In this document: in pieces, positions 1 to 8,280 of the stretch | Position numbering within the stretch: position 1 is the first letter of the stretch | Layout: every line of letters begins with the position of its first letter | Source: Prolixibacteraceae bacterium | GTDB taxonomy: Bacteria; Bacteroidota; Bacteroidia; Bacteroidales; Prolixibacteraceae | Reading direction: 5' to 3' | DNA: 64,000 bases | Assembly: GCA_028282705.1 (NCBI GenBank) | Contig: JANQHI010000033.1 | Location: 62,001-126,000, forward strand | Made by a program: the position numbers and the translations under genes | The notes under the pieces: model-generated | Told to the model about the DNA's origin: nothing | What the model saw: the letters and a program-made list of their open reading frames with translations, nothing else | Database searches by the model: none

Positions 1-1443
1 TTGTGAGCCCCTATATGGTTTTAATGTTTCTGTTTCAGCACCTTCTACTGTTAAGTCAATTGGGCCAAACAATGAACCATCAAACTCAGCATCCATTTTT
101 TCGGTAAAATTTGGGAATTGGTTTGTACCCAGTAGGTTTTCACGCCTTTGTGCAATGTTTTTATCTTTTTTGGCTGCCATTTCTTTGATTTCCTTTTGGA
201 TGAAACCTTCTTTGAATGCAGCAATAAACCCACCTATTTCCTGTACTTCCAGGAACAAGCCCCAAGCTTCATTTACCAGTGAGGCAGTTAGGTTTTCAAT
301 GTAATAGGAACCTGCTGAAGGGTCAGCAATTTTATCCAGATAAGATTCTTCTTTGAGGAGTATTTGTTGGTTCCTGGCAATTCTTTCAGAAAACTCTGTG
401 GTTTCTTCATAAATGGCATTAAAAGGCAGTACTGTAACAGAATGGGCCCCTCCCAAAACAGCAGACATTGCTTCTGTCTGTGTCCTTAGCATATTTACAT
501 AAGGGTCATAAACAGTTTTGTTGAACCTGTTTGTTTCACTGTGTGCCACAAATTTGGCAGCACTGTTGCATTCAGGTCCATATGCTTTAACAATTTGCGA
601 CCAGAGCAACCTGGCAGCCCTTAGTTTGGCAATTTCCATAAAGTAGTTGTTGCCAATGCCCATGTTGAATTTAATGTTGTTGGCAACAGCATCAACTTTT
701 AGCCCTTGCCCTGTTAGGAGGGTAAGGTATTCAGCACCCTGGGCCAAAGAAAATGCAAGCTCCTGTACCAGTGAAGCCCCACTGTTTGCAAAAAATTTCC
801 CATGCACCCCTATTGCCCTATAATTAGGAAGGGCTCCTGCACTTTCTACTGCCAGTTTAAGGTTGGTAATGGCATCATTTTCCAATTTCCCTTTTAAAAT
901 AAATGAACCAATTGGGTCAATAGAAGAAGAAGCATAAACTTTTGTATTGTCCCATTTCCCTTCTGTGATGTATTGGGAAAATGCCTTTGAGCACGCAACA
1001 GAATCATCAGGGAAAACCAGGTTCACTTCAGCAGCTTCCAAACAAATGTCTTTCAACAGTACCCCCAGGGTTTCTTTCTGGATGTTTTCACAGCTGTTAA
1101 AATAAAAACCTAAGGATGTTACCCCTTTCCCCAATATGTCCAATGCTTTTTTATTGGCTTCTTCAAAATCAGTTACAAAAATGTTTTGGCGTATTTGCCA
1201 GTCATTGTTGTTTTTATTGTTTCCCCTCACATAGGGGAATTCACCTGGTAGGGAATCCAGATAGCCCAGCCCTTCCAGGTTTTCTTGACGGTAATATGGA
1301 TTTACCTTAAAGCCTTCATATGTCTTCCACACCAAAGCCCTTTCATAATCTTTCCCTTTCAGGTCAGTGTTTATTTTGTCTTCCCATTCTTTTGTTGTAA
1401 CAGGATTAAACTCACTGAAAAGGTTTATTTTATCTTTTGTCAT
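1..1443 (-). CDS. mutA: Methylmalonyl-CoA mutase small subunit, C-terminus beyond the window
   Basis: Reverse-strand reading from the ATG at 1443 stays open to the window edge (about 481 residues), so the C-terminal part is cut off by the window and is not necessarily broken. The protein reads MTKDKINLFSEF..., followed by TIM-barrel segments typical of the MutA/MCM family, such as GAEYLTLLTGQGLKVDAVA and LRAARLLWSQIVKAYG. With MutB, this subunit interconverts succinyl-CoA and methylmalonyl-CoA using adenosylcobalamin in the propionate pathway. mutB would be expected just beyond the window edge, downstream. A good Bacteroidota promoter lies 27 bases upstream. The small subunit normally lacks the complete B12 site; that part cannot be judged here. 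Confidence 0.93.
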   Translation of the reverse strand, partial: MTKDKINLFSEFNPVTTKEWEDKINTDLKGKDYERALVWKTYEGFKVNPYYRQENLEGLGYLDSLPGEFPYVRGNNKNNNDWQIRQNIFVTDFEEANKKALDILGKGVTSLGFYFNSCENIQKETLGVLLKDICLEAAEVNLVFPDDSVACSKAFSQYITEGKWDNTKVYASSSIDPIGSFILKGKLENDAITNLKLAVESAGALPNYRAIGVHGKFFANSGASLVQELAFSLAQGAEYLTLLTGQGLKVDAVANNIKFNMGIGNNYFMEIAKLRAARLLWSQIVKAYGPECNSAAKFVAHSETNRFNKTVYDPYVNMLRTQTEAMSAVLGGAHSVTVLPFNAIYEETTEFSERIARNQQILLKEESYLDKIADPSAGSYYIENLTASLVNEAWGLFLEVQEIGGFIAAFKEGFIQKEIKEMAAKKDKNIAQRRENLLGTNQFPNFTEKMDAEFDGSLFGPIDLTVEGAETETLKPYRGSQ

Positions 1444-1469
1444 ATTGAAACTTTTTGATAATCAGGCTG

Positions 1470-1497
1470 CAAAATTAGCCCTTTTTATATTCCCCAA
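1470..1497 (-). promoter_or_regulatory. Bacteroidota promoter of mutA
   Basis: On the reverse strand TTG (1497-1495) is followed by a 17-base spacer and TAATTTTG (1477-1470), an exact match to TTG-N17-23-TAnnTTTG. The start codon begins 27 bases downstream of the -7 element. Confidence 0.7.
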
Positions 1498-1824
1498 AAG
1501 CAATAATTTATGTTTTTAACGCAAGGTTAACAAATATGCTGATGAAAATCAGGGATTTAATTAGATAACAATGTAGATGTGTTTATGTCATACAAAAGCC
1601 TGAATATACCATCCTATTTTTTAACCCCCTTTGTAAATTAATTATGCACTAGAATTAATTTAACAGATTTTAACAATTGTTTAAAACCCCTTACTTTCTG
1701 ATGTATTTGGAGTATATTGTCACAAAATGTTTAATTAAAATTCAAAATAGATGAACAAAATTTGTTTAATGATGTCTTGGTTATTGTTGAACAAAACATT
1801 AGGATAGATTTAAACTTTTTAATT
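1498..1824. other. Intergenic region between mutA and fasciclin gene
   Basis: AT-rich spacer between divergent genes. I see no ORF, no strong hairpin and no riboswitch here. A promoter for the fasciclin gene must lie in its right half but no clean TAnnTTTG is visible. Confidence 0.5.
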
Positions 1825-2742
1825 ATGGAAACAAGATTCAAAATTTTACAGTTCTTCATACTTGCAGGAATCCTTTTATTTGCTGCATGTAATGAAGATG
1901 ATGACATGGTGGACGTGCAAGAGCCTAAAAACATTGTGGAGGTTGCACAAGAGGCAGGGCAGTTTAGCATATTGATACAAGCAGCCCAAAAGGCAGGATT
2001 GGCAAGTTTTTTAAGCAATGAGCCAAACTTAACAGTATTTGCACCTACTGACCAGGCATTTACTAATTTACTTTCAGGCCTTGGGCTTTCAAGCCTTGAT
2101 GAGATTGACAATACAACATTGGCAAACATTTTAAAATACCATGTAATTGGTAGTGTTGCCATGTCAACTGATTTGTCTTCAGGTTATTATCCAACCTTAT
2201 CTACATTTAGTGGGAACAATATATCCATGTTTATCAACGTGGAAGGTGGTGTGTCAATAAATAAGGGTACCATGGTAACAGCTGCTGACATTGAGGCAGG
2301 AAATGGGGTTATCCATGTGGTTGACAAAGTGATTTTACCTCCAACTGTTGTAAATATTGCATTGGACAACAGTAATTTCTCCATACTTGTGGAAGCTGTT
2401 GTAAAAGCAGGCTTGGTAGAAGCTTTAAGTGCTGAAGGCCCATTTACAGTGTTTGCCCCAACAAATGCAGCATTTGAAATGCTGTTTACCCAACTTGGTG
2501 TTTCTGGAATTGCAGAGTTGACTGTTGACCAACTGCTACCAATATTGACTTACCATGTGGTAAATGGAAATGTACTTTCAACTGATTTGTCAAATGGTGA
2601 AGTTGGGACCCTGAATACAAGCAATAAACTTACCATTGACCTCACTGGGGGTGTAAAGATTGATGACAGTAGTGTTATTGCTGCAGATATACAAGGGGCA
2701 AATGGTGTAGTACATGTGATAGACAAAGTCCTTATACCATAA
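1825..2742 (+). CDS. Lipoprotein with two fasciclin (FAS1) domains
   Basis: Starting at ATG 1825 the protein (305 residues) opens with METRFKILQFFILAGILLFAAC, a type II signal peptide with lipobox FAAC. An earlier in-frame ATG at 1762 would add 21 residues before the signal and is less likely. Two FAS1 domains follow (about residues 35-170 and 175-305), each with the TVFAPT(D/N) core and the YHV and VIHVVDKV/VVHVIDKV segments. FAS1 domains mediate adhesion at the cell surface; Bacteroidota members are usually exported lipoproteins. The second domain is closely similar to the single domain of the next gene 34 bases downstream, pointing to a recent domain duplication. Probably co-transcribed with it. 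Confidence 0.88.
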   Translation: METRFKILQFFILAGILLFAACNEDDDMVDVQEPKNIVEVAQEAGQFSILIQAAQKAGLASFLSNEPNLTVFAPTDQAFTNLLSGLGLSSLDEIDNTTLANILKYHVIGSVAMSTDLSSGYYPTLSTFSGNNISMFINVEGGVSINKGTMVTAADIEAGNGVIHVVDKVILPPTVVNIALDNSNFSILVEAVVKAGLVEALSAEGPFTVFAPTNAAFEMLFTQLGVSGIAELTVDQLLPILTYHVVNGNVLSTDLSNGEVGTLNTSNKLTIDLTGGVKIDDSSVIAADIQGANGVVHVIDKVLIP

Positions 2743-2776
2743 AATATAAATATTCACGAATCTAAAATTTAATAAA

Positions 2777-3349
2777 ATGAAAACTATTTTTAAAACATTC
2801 ACAATTGTAATCCTCACAACTTTTACATTATCAACAATGGCATCAGAGTTAACAAGCAGCTATAAAATTGAAATGGAACCCATAATGGTTTTGGAAGATT
2901 GGATGCTTGAAACACCAAACTTTGAATGTACTGATGCAGAAGCAGGTACTGTGGTAGATATTGCTGTGTCTAATCCAGATTTCTCCATATTGGTGGAAGC
3001 AGTTTCAAAGGCTGGATTGGTAGATGCTTTAAGTGCAGAAGGCCCTTTCACTGTTTTTGCCCCTACTAATGCAGCATTTGAAAATTTGTTTGCACAGCTT
3101 GGTGTAAAAGGTGTTTCAGAACTGACAGTAGACCAGTTGATGCCTATTTTAACTTATCATGTTGTTTCAGGAAAAGTGAAATCTACTGATTTGTCAGATG
3201 GTATGGTACCTACACTTAATGAAAAGGGCAAACTTAAAGTAGACCTTTCTGATGGTGTAAAAATTAATGCCAGCAATGTAATAAATGCTGACATACATGG
3301 CAAAAATGGAGTAATCCATGTAATTGATGCAGTTTTGTTGCCAAACTAG
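2777..3349 (+). CDS. Secreted single-FAS1-domain protein
   Basis: 190 residues. A Sec signal peptide (residues 1 to about 24, MKTIFKTFTIVILTTF then TMAS) is followed by a short linker and one FAS1 domain (about 60-190) with TVFAPTNAAF, LTYHVVSG and VIHVIDAVLLP. There is no lipobox cysteine at the signal end, so unlike its neighbour it is probably periplasmic or secreted. It lies 34 bases after the two-domain FAS1 lipoprotein and is followed by a terminator at 3382-3419. The role is inferred to be adhesive or matrix-related; the exact function is unknown. Confidence 0.87.
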   Translation: MKTIFKTFTIVILTTFTLSTMASELTSSYKIEMEPIMVLEDWMLETPNFECTDAEAGTVVDIAVSNPDFSILVEAVSKAGLVDALSAEGPFTVFAPTNAAFENLFAQLGVKGVSELTVDQLMPILTYHVVSGKVKSTDLSDGMVPTLNEKGKLKVDLSDGVKINASNVINADIHGKNGVIHVIDAVLLPN

Positions 3350-3381
3350 TTTTTGACATACCACGACAAATATTTTTCCTT

Positions 3382-3419
3382 AAAGTGTTGCTTCAATTAT
3401 GGGGCAGCACTTTTTTTTT
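3382..3419 (+). terminator. Intrinsic terminator after FAS1 genes
   Basis: Stem AAAGTGTTGC pairs with GCAGCACTTT (one G-U pair) and is followed by a run of nine T. It separates the FAS1 pair from the convergent ATPase 1 gene. Confidence 0.75.
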
Positions 3420-3435
3420 GCCCTGTCCATTTCCC

Positions 3436-4599
3436 CTATACAAGGAACCCCAAGAAATTTTCTTTTGAGACTACTTGGAACAAAGCTTCTGGGTATGCTT
3501 TAGACCATGCTTTTGGGGCCTTTGTTTTTTTAGGTTTGTACTTAAACTCAAAACCAAACAAGTTGCCATCCCTTTCCTCTATTAAGTCAATTTCCTGGTG
3601 GTCATATGTCCTCCAGAAATAATCATTTGAAAAAATCCTTTTGTATTCTTTTGTTTTCAAACGCTCAGTAAACAGGAAATTTTCCCATAACATACCAACA
3701 TCATTTCTTTGGTCCAGTGGGTTGAAATTGTTTATTAAGGCATTTCTTATACCATTATCATAGAAATAATAACGTGAAGTTTTGGTTATTTCTTTCCTCA
3801 AATTCCTTGAAAACCCACTTACCTTTTTAATTATAAACGTCTTTTCAAGAAGGTCAAGGTAACGCTCAACACTTTGTTTGGCAATACCCAGGTTATTGCT
3901 TAACTCATTCAATGAAACTAGCTGTCCTACTTGGAAGGCAATAAGTTTTAACAAGTCTGTCAGCTTTGAGGGGTTTCTTATATTGTCCAGTTCAAGGATG
4001 TCCTTGAACAAGTATGAATCCCTAATTGAAATAATATATTCCTTTTTTTCTTTTACAGTGTCAATTTTTAAAACTTCAGGATAAGTACCATAAACTAGGA
4101 AATTGTCCAGGTTATGCAGTATTTCCATTCCTCCAAACTGTTGGTACATTTCATAAATGGAGAGGGGGAACAATTTTCTTGTGATGTTTCTTCCTGTCAA
4201 TGGTTCCCCTATTTTATTAGATAAGTCAAATGATGATGAGCCAGTTGCAATTATAAGCATTTCAGGGAAGTGGTCAATCAGCAGTTTTAATCCATAGCCA
4301 ATATTGGGCACACGTTGGGCTTCATCAATAAAAACGATGTCATAATTTCCAAAAACTGATTTTAATGTGCTGAGTTTTTGAGATGAAAGCAACTCCCTTA
4401 ATTCTTGGTTGTCTCCAGTTCCTGAATATATTTTGCCTGAAAGCTGGGGTAATATTTTTTTAATAAGCTCTGTTTTTCCAGACCTGCGTGGACCATATAA
4501 AACAAATACCTTACTTTTTTTTAAGCTGTTTTTGCCATCTGGTTCCAGATATCTTTCATACCATTCTGCTTTCATTTTAAATGTATTGATGACATCCAA
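3436..4599 (-). CDS. AAA_14/DUF4143 ATPase 1
   Basis: 387 residues (379 if the ATG at 4575, which gives MKAEWYERYL, is used). Walker A GPRRSGKT lies at about 36-43 and Walker B IVFIDEAQ at about 88-95, with the ATGSS sensor motif following. A winged-helix segment (SLNELSNNLGIAKQSVERYL) sits near residue 240, and the C-terminal region holds EIDLIEERDGNLFGFEFK, which fits the D...ExK core of the PD-(D/E)XK nuclease fold. This is the ATP-binding AAA_14 plus DUF4143 architecture; no member has a settled cellular role that I know of. It is paralogous to genes at 8277-9413, 20464-21600 and, more distantly, 41733-43088. Its upstream region is a 32-bp repeat array starting 10 bases after the stop of the previous gene. 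Confidence 0.85.
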   Translation of the reverse strand: MDVINTFKMKAEWYERYLEPDGKNSLKKSKVFVLYGPRRSGKTELIKKILPQLSGKIYSGTGDNQELRELLSSQKLSTLKSVFGNYDIVFIDEAQRVPNIGYGLKLLIDHFPEMLIIATGSSSFDLSNKIGEPLTGRNITRKLFPLSIYEMYQQFGGMEILHNLDNFLVYGTYPEVLKIDTVKEKKEYIISIRDSYLFKDILELDNIRNPSKLTDLLKLIAFQVGQLVSLNELSNNLGIAKQSVERYLDLLEKTFIIKKVSGFSRNLRKEITKTSRYYFYDNGIRNALINNFNPLDQRNDVGMLWENFLFTERLKTKEYKRIFSNDYFWRTYDHQEIDLIEERDGNLFGFEFKYKPKKTKAPKAWSKAYPEALFQVVSKENFLGFLV

Positions 4600-4624
4600 A
4601 AATAAATAAAAGGAAACAAAAAAC

Positions 4625-4704
4625 CTAAATTTGGCAAGTTTAGTTTCCGTATTTAGCTAAATTTGGCAAGTTTAGTTTCTGTATTTAGCTAAATTTGGCA
4701 AGTT
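4625..4704 (-). repeat. 32-bp direct-repeat array before ATPase 1
   Basis: Two full 32-base units (4625-4656 and 4657-4688, one base different) and a 16-base half unit (4689-4704). Each unit on the + strand begins CTAAATTTGGCAAGTTTAG. The junction of units forms the perfect palindrome ATTTAGCTAAAT. On the gene strand the unit contains TAAACTTG, one mismatch from the Bacteroidota -7 element, placed so that transcription would begin about 30-55 bases before the start codon. The array fills nearly all the space between the MBL gene stop (4715) and the ATPase start. Confidence 0.85.
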
Positions 4705-4714
4705 GTTGAATTGG

Positions 4715-5572
4715 TCAGCCATCCAAAATTTTGGGTTCATGTACTTTATCAAACCCAAACTTTTCTTTTGCCAGGTAGCCTTTTTCCCCTTTTGTTACTG
4801 TTGCACATTCAGTGTAAAAATCATGTTCAAAAAATAAAACATACCCTTTTTGTGCTGCTTCATCCAAGAATGCTTCTTTTTCCTTTAATGTTGTTACTGG
4901 GAACAGGTCATAGGATGCAACCCAGAGTAATGGGATATTGGCAGCAGTGGGTATTAGGTCTGAAGTGTATACAATGGTTTTCCCTTTGTAGCTAATGAAT
5001 GGGATCATCATTCCAGGGGTATGCCCATCAAACATTTTTACTTCCATATTAGGGAACAGGGCCCCTTCTTTTTCTACCAAATTTAATTTTCCGGAATTAT
5101 GTAGGAAGTTTAACAAACCTGGAAAATAAGCTGCTTGTTCCCTGGCATTTGAAATTTTTGAATGTTCCCACTGCTTTTTGCTGCACCAATGTATGGCATT
5201 TGGGAATGTCAGCTGGAGGGCACCATCAATATTTTTAACAGCCCCATTGCAATGGTCCCAATGCAAATGGGTAAATAGTACATCTGTAATATCTTCAGGC
5301 ATATACCCCTGTTCTTTTAGTGAAGCCTCCAGGTGGTTGCCAGGCAGCAGCCCATTGTTCCTGCTGAATTTTTCAGTATAATGGTTTCCAACCCCTGTTT
5401 CAACCAATATTTTTTGTTGCCCATTGTCAAGCAATAAACACCTTAAAGCCAGTTTAATAAAATTGCTGCTGTCAGCAGGCATTTGCTTGCCCCACATTAC
5501 TTTTGGGATAGCACCAAACAATGCACCTCCATCACATTTAAAATTTCCAGCATTTATGGGTATCAATTCCAT
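4715..5572 (-). CDS. MBL-fold metallo-hydrolase
   Basis: 285 residues from the ATG at 5572 (MELIPINAGNFKCDGG); an in-frame ATG at 5593 adds seven residues and is less likely. The metallo-beta-lactamase signature appears as THLHWDH (HxHxDH, two zinc ions), with further ligand candidates in DGHTPGM and the YTSDL strand. The family covers hydrolases such as lactonases and glyoxalase-like enzymes; the start MxxIPINxGxFxxDGGxxFG resembles the quorum-quenching-lactonase/MBL group, but substrate cannot be assigned. No signal peptide, so cytoplasmic. It lies directly upstream of ATPase 1 in the same direction; nothing suggests a functional link beyond insertion of the ATPase unit. Confidence 0.85.
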   Translation of the reverse strand: MELIPINAGNFKCDGGALFGAIPKVMWGKQMPADSSNFIKLALRCLLLDNGQQKILVETGVGNHYTEKFSRNNGLLPGNHLEASLKEQGYMPEDITDVLFTHLHWDHCNGAVKNIDGALQLTFPNAIHWCSKKQWEHSKISNAREQAAYFPGLLNFLHNSGKLNLVEKEGALFPNMEVKMFDGHTPGMMIPFISYKGKTIVYTSDLIPTAANIPLLWVASYDLFPVTTLKEKEAFLDEAAQKGYVLFFEHDFYTECATVTKGEKGYLAKEKFGFDKVHEPKILDG

Positions 5573-5693
5573 GATTTTCTGTTTAAGGGGCAAAAATAAT
5601 TATTTTAGGATATTGTATGCCCACAATAAGTGGAAGCTTGTGAAGTAATTTAATGTAAAAAGCTATCTTTAAAAATTCACAAATACAACTGAA

Positions 5694-7049
5694 ATGCACA
5701 TTCATTTTATAGCTATTGGTGGCAGTGCCATGCACAACCTTGCCATAGCCCTACATAAAAAAGGATATAAAATTACAGGTTCTGATGATGAGGTTTTTGA
5801 ACCCTCAAAAAGCAGGCTTCAGAAATATGGTTTATTGCCAGATGGCTTTGGTTGGGATATAAACAATATCTCAGCCAACCTAGATGCTGTTATCCTGGGC
5901 ATGCATGCCAGGGAAGACAATCCTGAGTTGTTGAAAGCCCAAGAATTGGGGGTGAAAGTATATTCATACCCTGAATACCTATATGAGCAAACCAAAAACA
6001 AAACCAGGGTTGTAATTGGGGGGAGCCATGGGAAAACAACCATCACATCCATGGTAATGCATGTGTTGAAAGAAAATAACCTTGCTTTTGATTACATGGT
6101 TGGTGCTAACCTGGAAGGTTTTGAAACCATGGTTGGCTTAAATGATGATACAGGGATAGCTGTTTTTGAAGGGGATGAATACCTCTCTTCACCCATTGAC
6201 AGGAGGCCCAAATTCCACCTGTATAAGCCACACATAGCTTTACTGACAGGTATTGCCTGGGACCATATCAATGTGTTTCCAACCTTTGAAAACTATGTAC
6301 AGCAATTTGAAGCTTTTGTTGGCCTGGTTGAACCTGGTGGTTATTTAACCTATTTTCAGGAAGATGGACATATACAGGAAATAGTTTCAGGAAAAGAAGG
6401 GATAAGCATTGAACCATATATTACACACCAATATGTAAATAAACATGGCAAAACATGCTTATTGGTTGAAGGAAGGGAAATACCTATCCATGTTTTTGGC
6501 AACCATAATTTGCAGAATATTTCAGGGGCAAAAAATATTTGCCTGCAACTAGGCATTACTGAAAGGCAATTTTACACAGCAATATCAAGCTTCAAAGGGG
6601 CAGGGAGGCGTTTGCAGGTATTGGCTGAAAATGAAAAAACCATTGTATACCAGGATTTTGCCCATTCCCCATCAAAGCTGAAAGCCACCACTGAAGCTGT
6701 AAAAAAACAATTCCCTGAAAGGGCATTGGTAGCCTGCATGGAGCTGCATACCTTCAGTTCATTAAAAAAAGAATTCCTCCCCCAATATAAACATTGTATG
6801 GATGAAGCTGATGTTGCCTTTGTATATTACAACCCCCACACAGTTGCCCATAAAAAGCTGGAACCCATTACCAAACAGCAGGTATTTGAGTCATTTGGCA
6901 AAGAAGGTTTGGTGGTTACCACTGATTCTGATGCACTGTTTGCTGAACTGCAAAAACAAGATTGGCAAAATAAAAATTTACTATTGATGAGTTCAGGGAA
7001 TTTTGATGGGAAAGGATTAAAAGAAATAGCTGTAAAAATTGTTGGATAA
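5694..7049 (+). CDS. mpl: UDP-N-acetylmuramate--murein tripeptide ligase
   Basis: 451 residues, normal length for Mpl. The N-terminal Rossmann segment reads HFIAIGGSAMHNLAIALHK, the ATP-binding P-loop is GGSHGKTT, and the central domain keeps the Mur-ligase signature (FEGDEYLSS, DFAHSPSK). Mpl attaches the L-Ala-gamma-D-Glu-meso-Dap tripeptide, recovered from old peptidoglycan, to UDP-MurNAc in the cytoplasm. It is followed after 16 bases by an M19 dipeptidase gene in the same direction, so the two may form an operon for peptide recycling. Confidence 0.93.
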   Translation: MHIHFIAIGGSAMHNLAIALHKKGYKITGSDDEVFEPSKSRLQKYGLLPDGFGWDINNISANLDAVILGMHAREDNPELLKAQELGVKVYSYPEYLYEQTKNKTRVVIGGSHGKTTITSMVMHVLKENNLAFDYMVGANLEGFETMVGLNDDTGIAVFEGDEYLSSPIDRRPKFHLYKPHIALLTGIAWDHINVFPTFENYVQQFEAFVGLVEPGGYLTYFQEDGHIQEIVSGKEGISIEPYITHQYVNKHGKTCLLVEGREIPIHVFGNHNLQNISGAKNICLQLGITERQFYTAISSFKGAGRRLQVLAENEKTIVYQDFAHSPSKLKATTEAVKKQFPERALVACMELHTFSSLKKEFLPQYKHCMDEADVAFVYYNPHTVAHKKLEPITKQQVFESFGKEGLVVTTDSDALFAELQKQDWQNKNLLLMSSGNFDGKGLKEIAVKIVG

Positions 7050-7065
7050 AATAAAAAGGGCATAA

Positions 7066-8280
7066 ATGAGAGTGAATTTGGCTGTGATTATCATATTAAC
7101 TGTATTGGCAGGTTCCAGTACAAAACCCTCCATGGAAGGGAAAGTGAAAAAAATCCATAAAAAGGCACTAACAGTAGATACCCATTGTGATACCCCCATG
7201 AACCTACTGAACACAGGCTTTGATATTGGCATAAAAAACCAAGCCCCTAGGAACAGGGTTGATTTCCCCAGGATGGAAGAAGGTGGGCTTGATGCCATAT
7301 TTTTTGCTGCTTTTACAGGGCAGAGGGCAAGGACACAAGAAAATTACCAGAAAGCTTATGGACGTGCAAACCAGATGATTGAGGCAACCTTTACTGTGTG
7401 TGAAAAATACAATGATATGGCAAAAGTTGCCTTAAAAGCTGAGGATGCATATAAATTGGAGAAAGAGGGTAAAAGGGCTATTTACATTGGCATGGAAAAT
7501 GGCTTCCCATTAGGTACAAGTATCAATAGGGTAGAAGAGTTTTATAACAAAGGGGTTAGGTACATAACCCTGTGCCATTCATCCAACAACGATATTTGTG
7601 ATTCATCAACTGACAGGGAAGGGCCTGAACACAATGGGCTTAGTAGTTTTGGCAAGGAAGTGGTAAAAGAAATGAACAGGCTGGGGATGCTTATTGATGT
7701 TTCCCATATTTCTGACAAGGCTTTTTTTGATGTTGTGGAAGAAAGTGTAGCACCTGTAATGGCATCACATTCAAGTGTTAGGGCAATAGCAAACCACAAC
7801 AGGAACATGACTGATGAAATGATAAAAAAACTGGCTGAAAACAATGGGGTAATCCAGATATGTTTGTTAGATGAGTATGTGAAAGACCCAGATACTACCA
7901 CAATGAGGTACAAGTTGGAACAAGAAATCCGCCAAAATTACTTTTCTATTTGGGAGGAACTTTCCAATGAAAAAAAGGATGAAGTAAGGCAGGAATGGAA
8001 TGCCATTAAAGAAAAATACCCTAAAAAATTGCCCACTGTTGCTGATTATGTGGACCATATTGACCATGTGAAAAACCTGGTTGGTATTGACTACGTTGGA
8101 ATAGGAAGTGACTTTGATGGTGGTGGGGGCTTAAAAGATTGTGTGGATGTGGCCCAGTTCCCAAACATTACCAGGGAAATGGTTAAAAGAGGTTATACTG
8201 AAGAAGAAATCATTAAAGTTTGGGGAGGCAATTTCATGAGGGTATTTAGAGAAGTAGAAAAATTGTCAAGGAACAACTAG
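7066..8280 (+). CDS. Membrane dipeptidase (peptidase family M19)
   Basis: 404 residues with a hydrophobic N-terminus (MRVNLAVIIILTVLAGSS) that may be a signal peptide. Metal and active-site motifs of renal-dipeptidase-type M19 enzymes are visible: DTHCDTP, GMENGFPLG, DVSHISD, ASHSSVRAI and GIGSDFDGGG. These enzymes cleave dipeptides, including D-containing ones, with two zinc ions. It follows mpl by 16 bases. Its stop codon TAG lies in the palindrome CTAG and overlaps the stop of the convergent ATPase 2 gene by three bases, leaving no room for a terminator. Confidence 0.9.
   Translation: MRVNLAVIIILTVLAGSSTKPSMEGKVKKIHKKALTVDTHCDTPMNLLNTGFDIGIKNQAPRNRVDFPRMEEGGLDAIFFAAFTGQRARTQENYQKAYGRANQMIEATFTVCEKYNDMAKVALKAEDAYKLEKEGKRAIYIGMENGFPLGTSINRVEEFYNKGVRYITLCHSSNNDICDSSTDREGPEHNGLSSFGKEVVKEMNRLGMLIDVSHISDKAFFDVVEESVAPVMASHSSVRAIANHNRNMTDEMIKKLAENNGVIQICLLDEYVKDPDTTTMRYKLEQEIRQNYFSIWEELSNEKKDEVRQEWNAIKEKYPKKLPTVADYVDHIDHVKNLVGIDYVGIGSDFDGGGGLKDCVDVAQFPNITREMVKRGYTEEEIIKVWGGNFMRVFREVEKLSRNN

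Noticed and set aside
4625..4704. CRISPR-like array before ATPase 1 (and the other arrays)
   Set aside because: Too few units, the whole 32-base unit repeats without variable spacers, no cas genes nearby.
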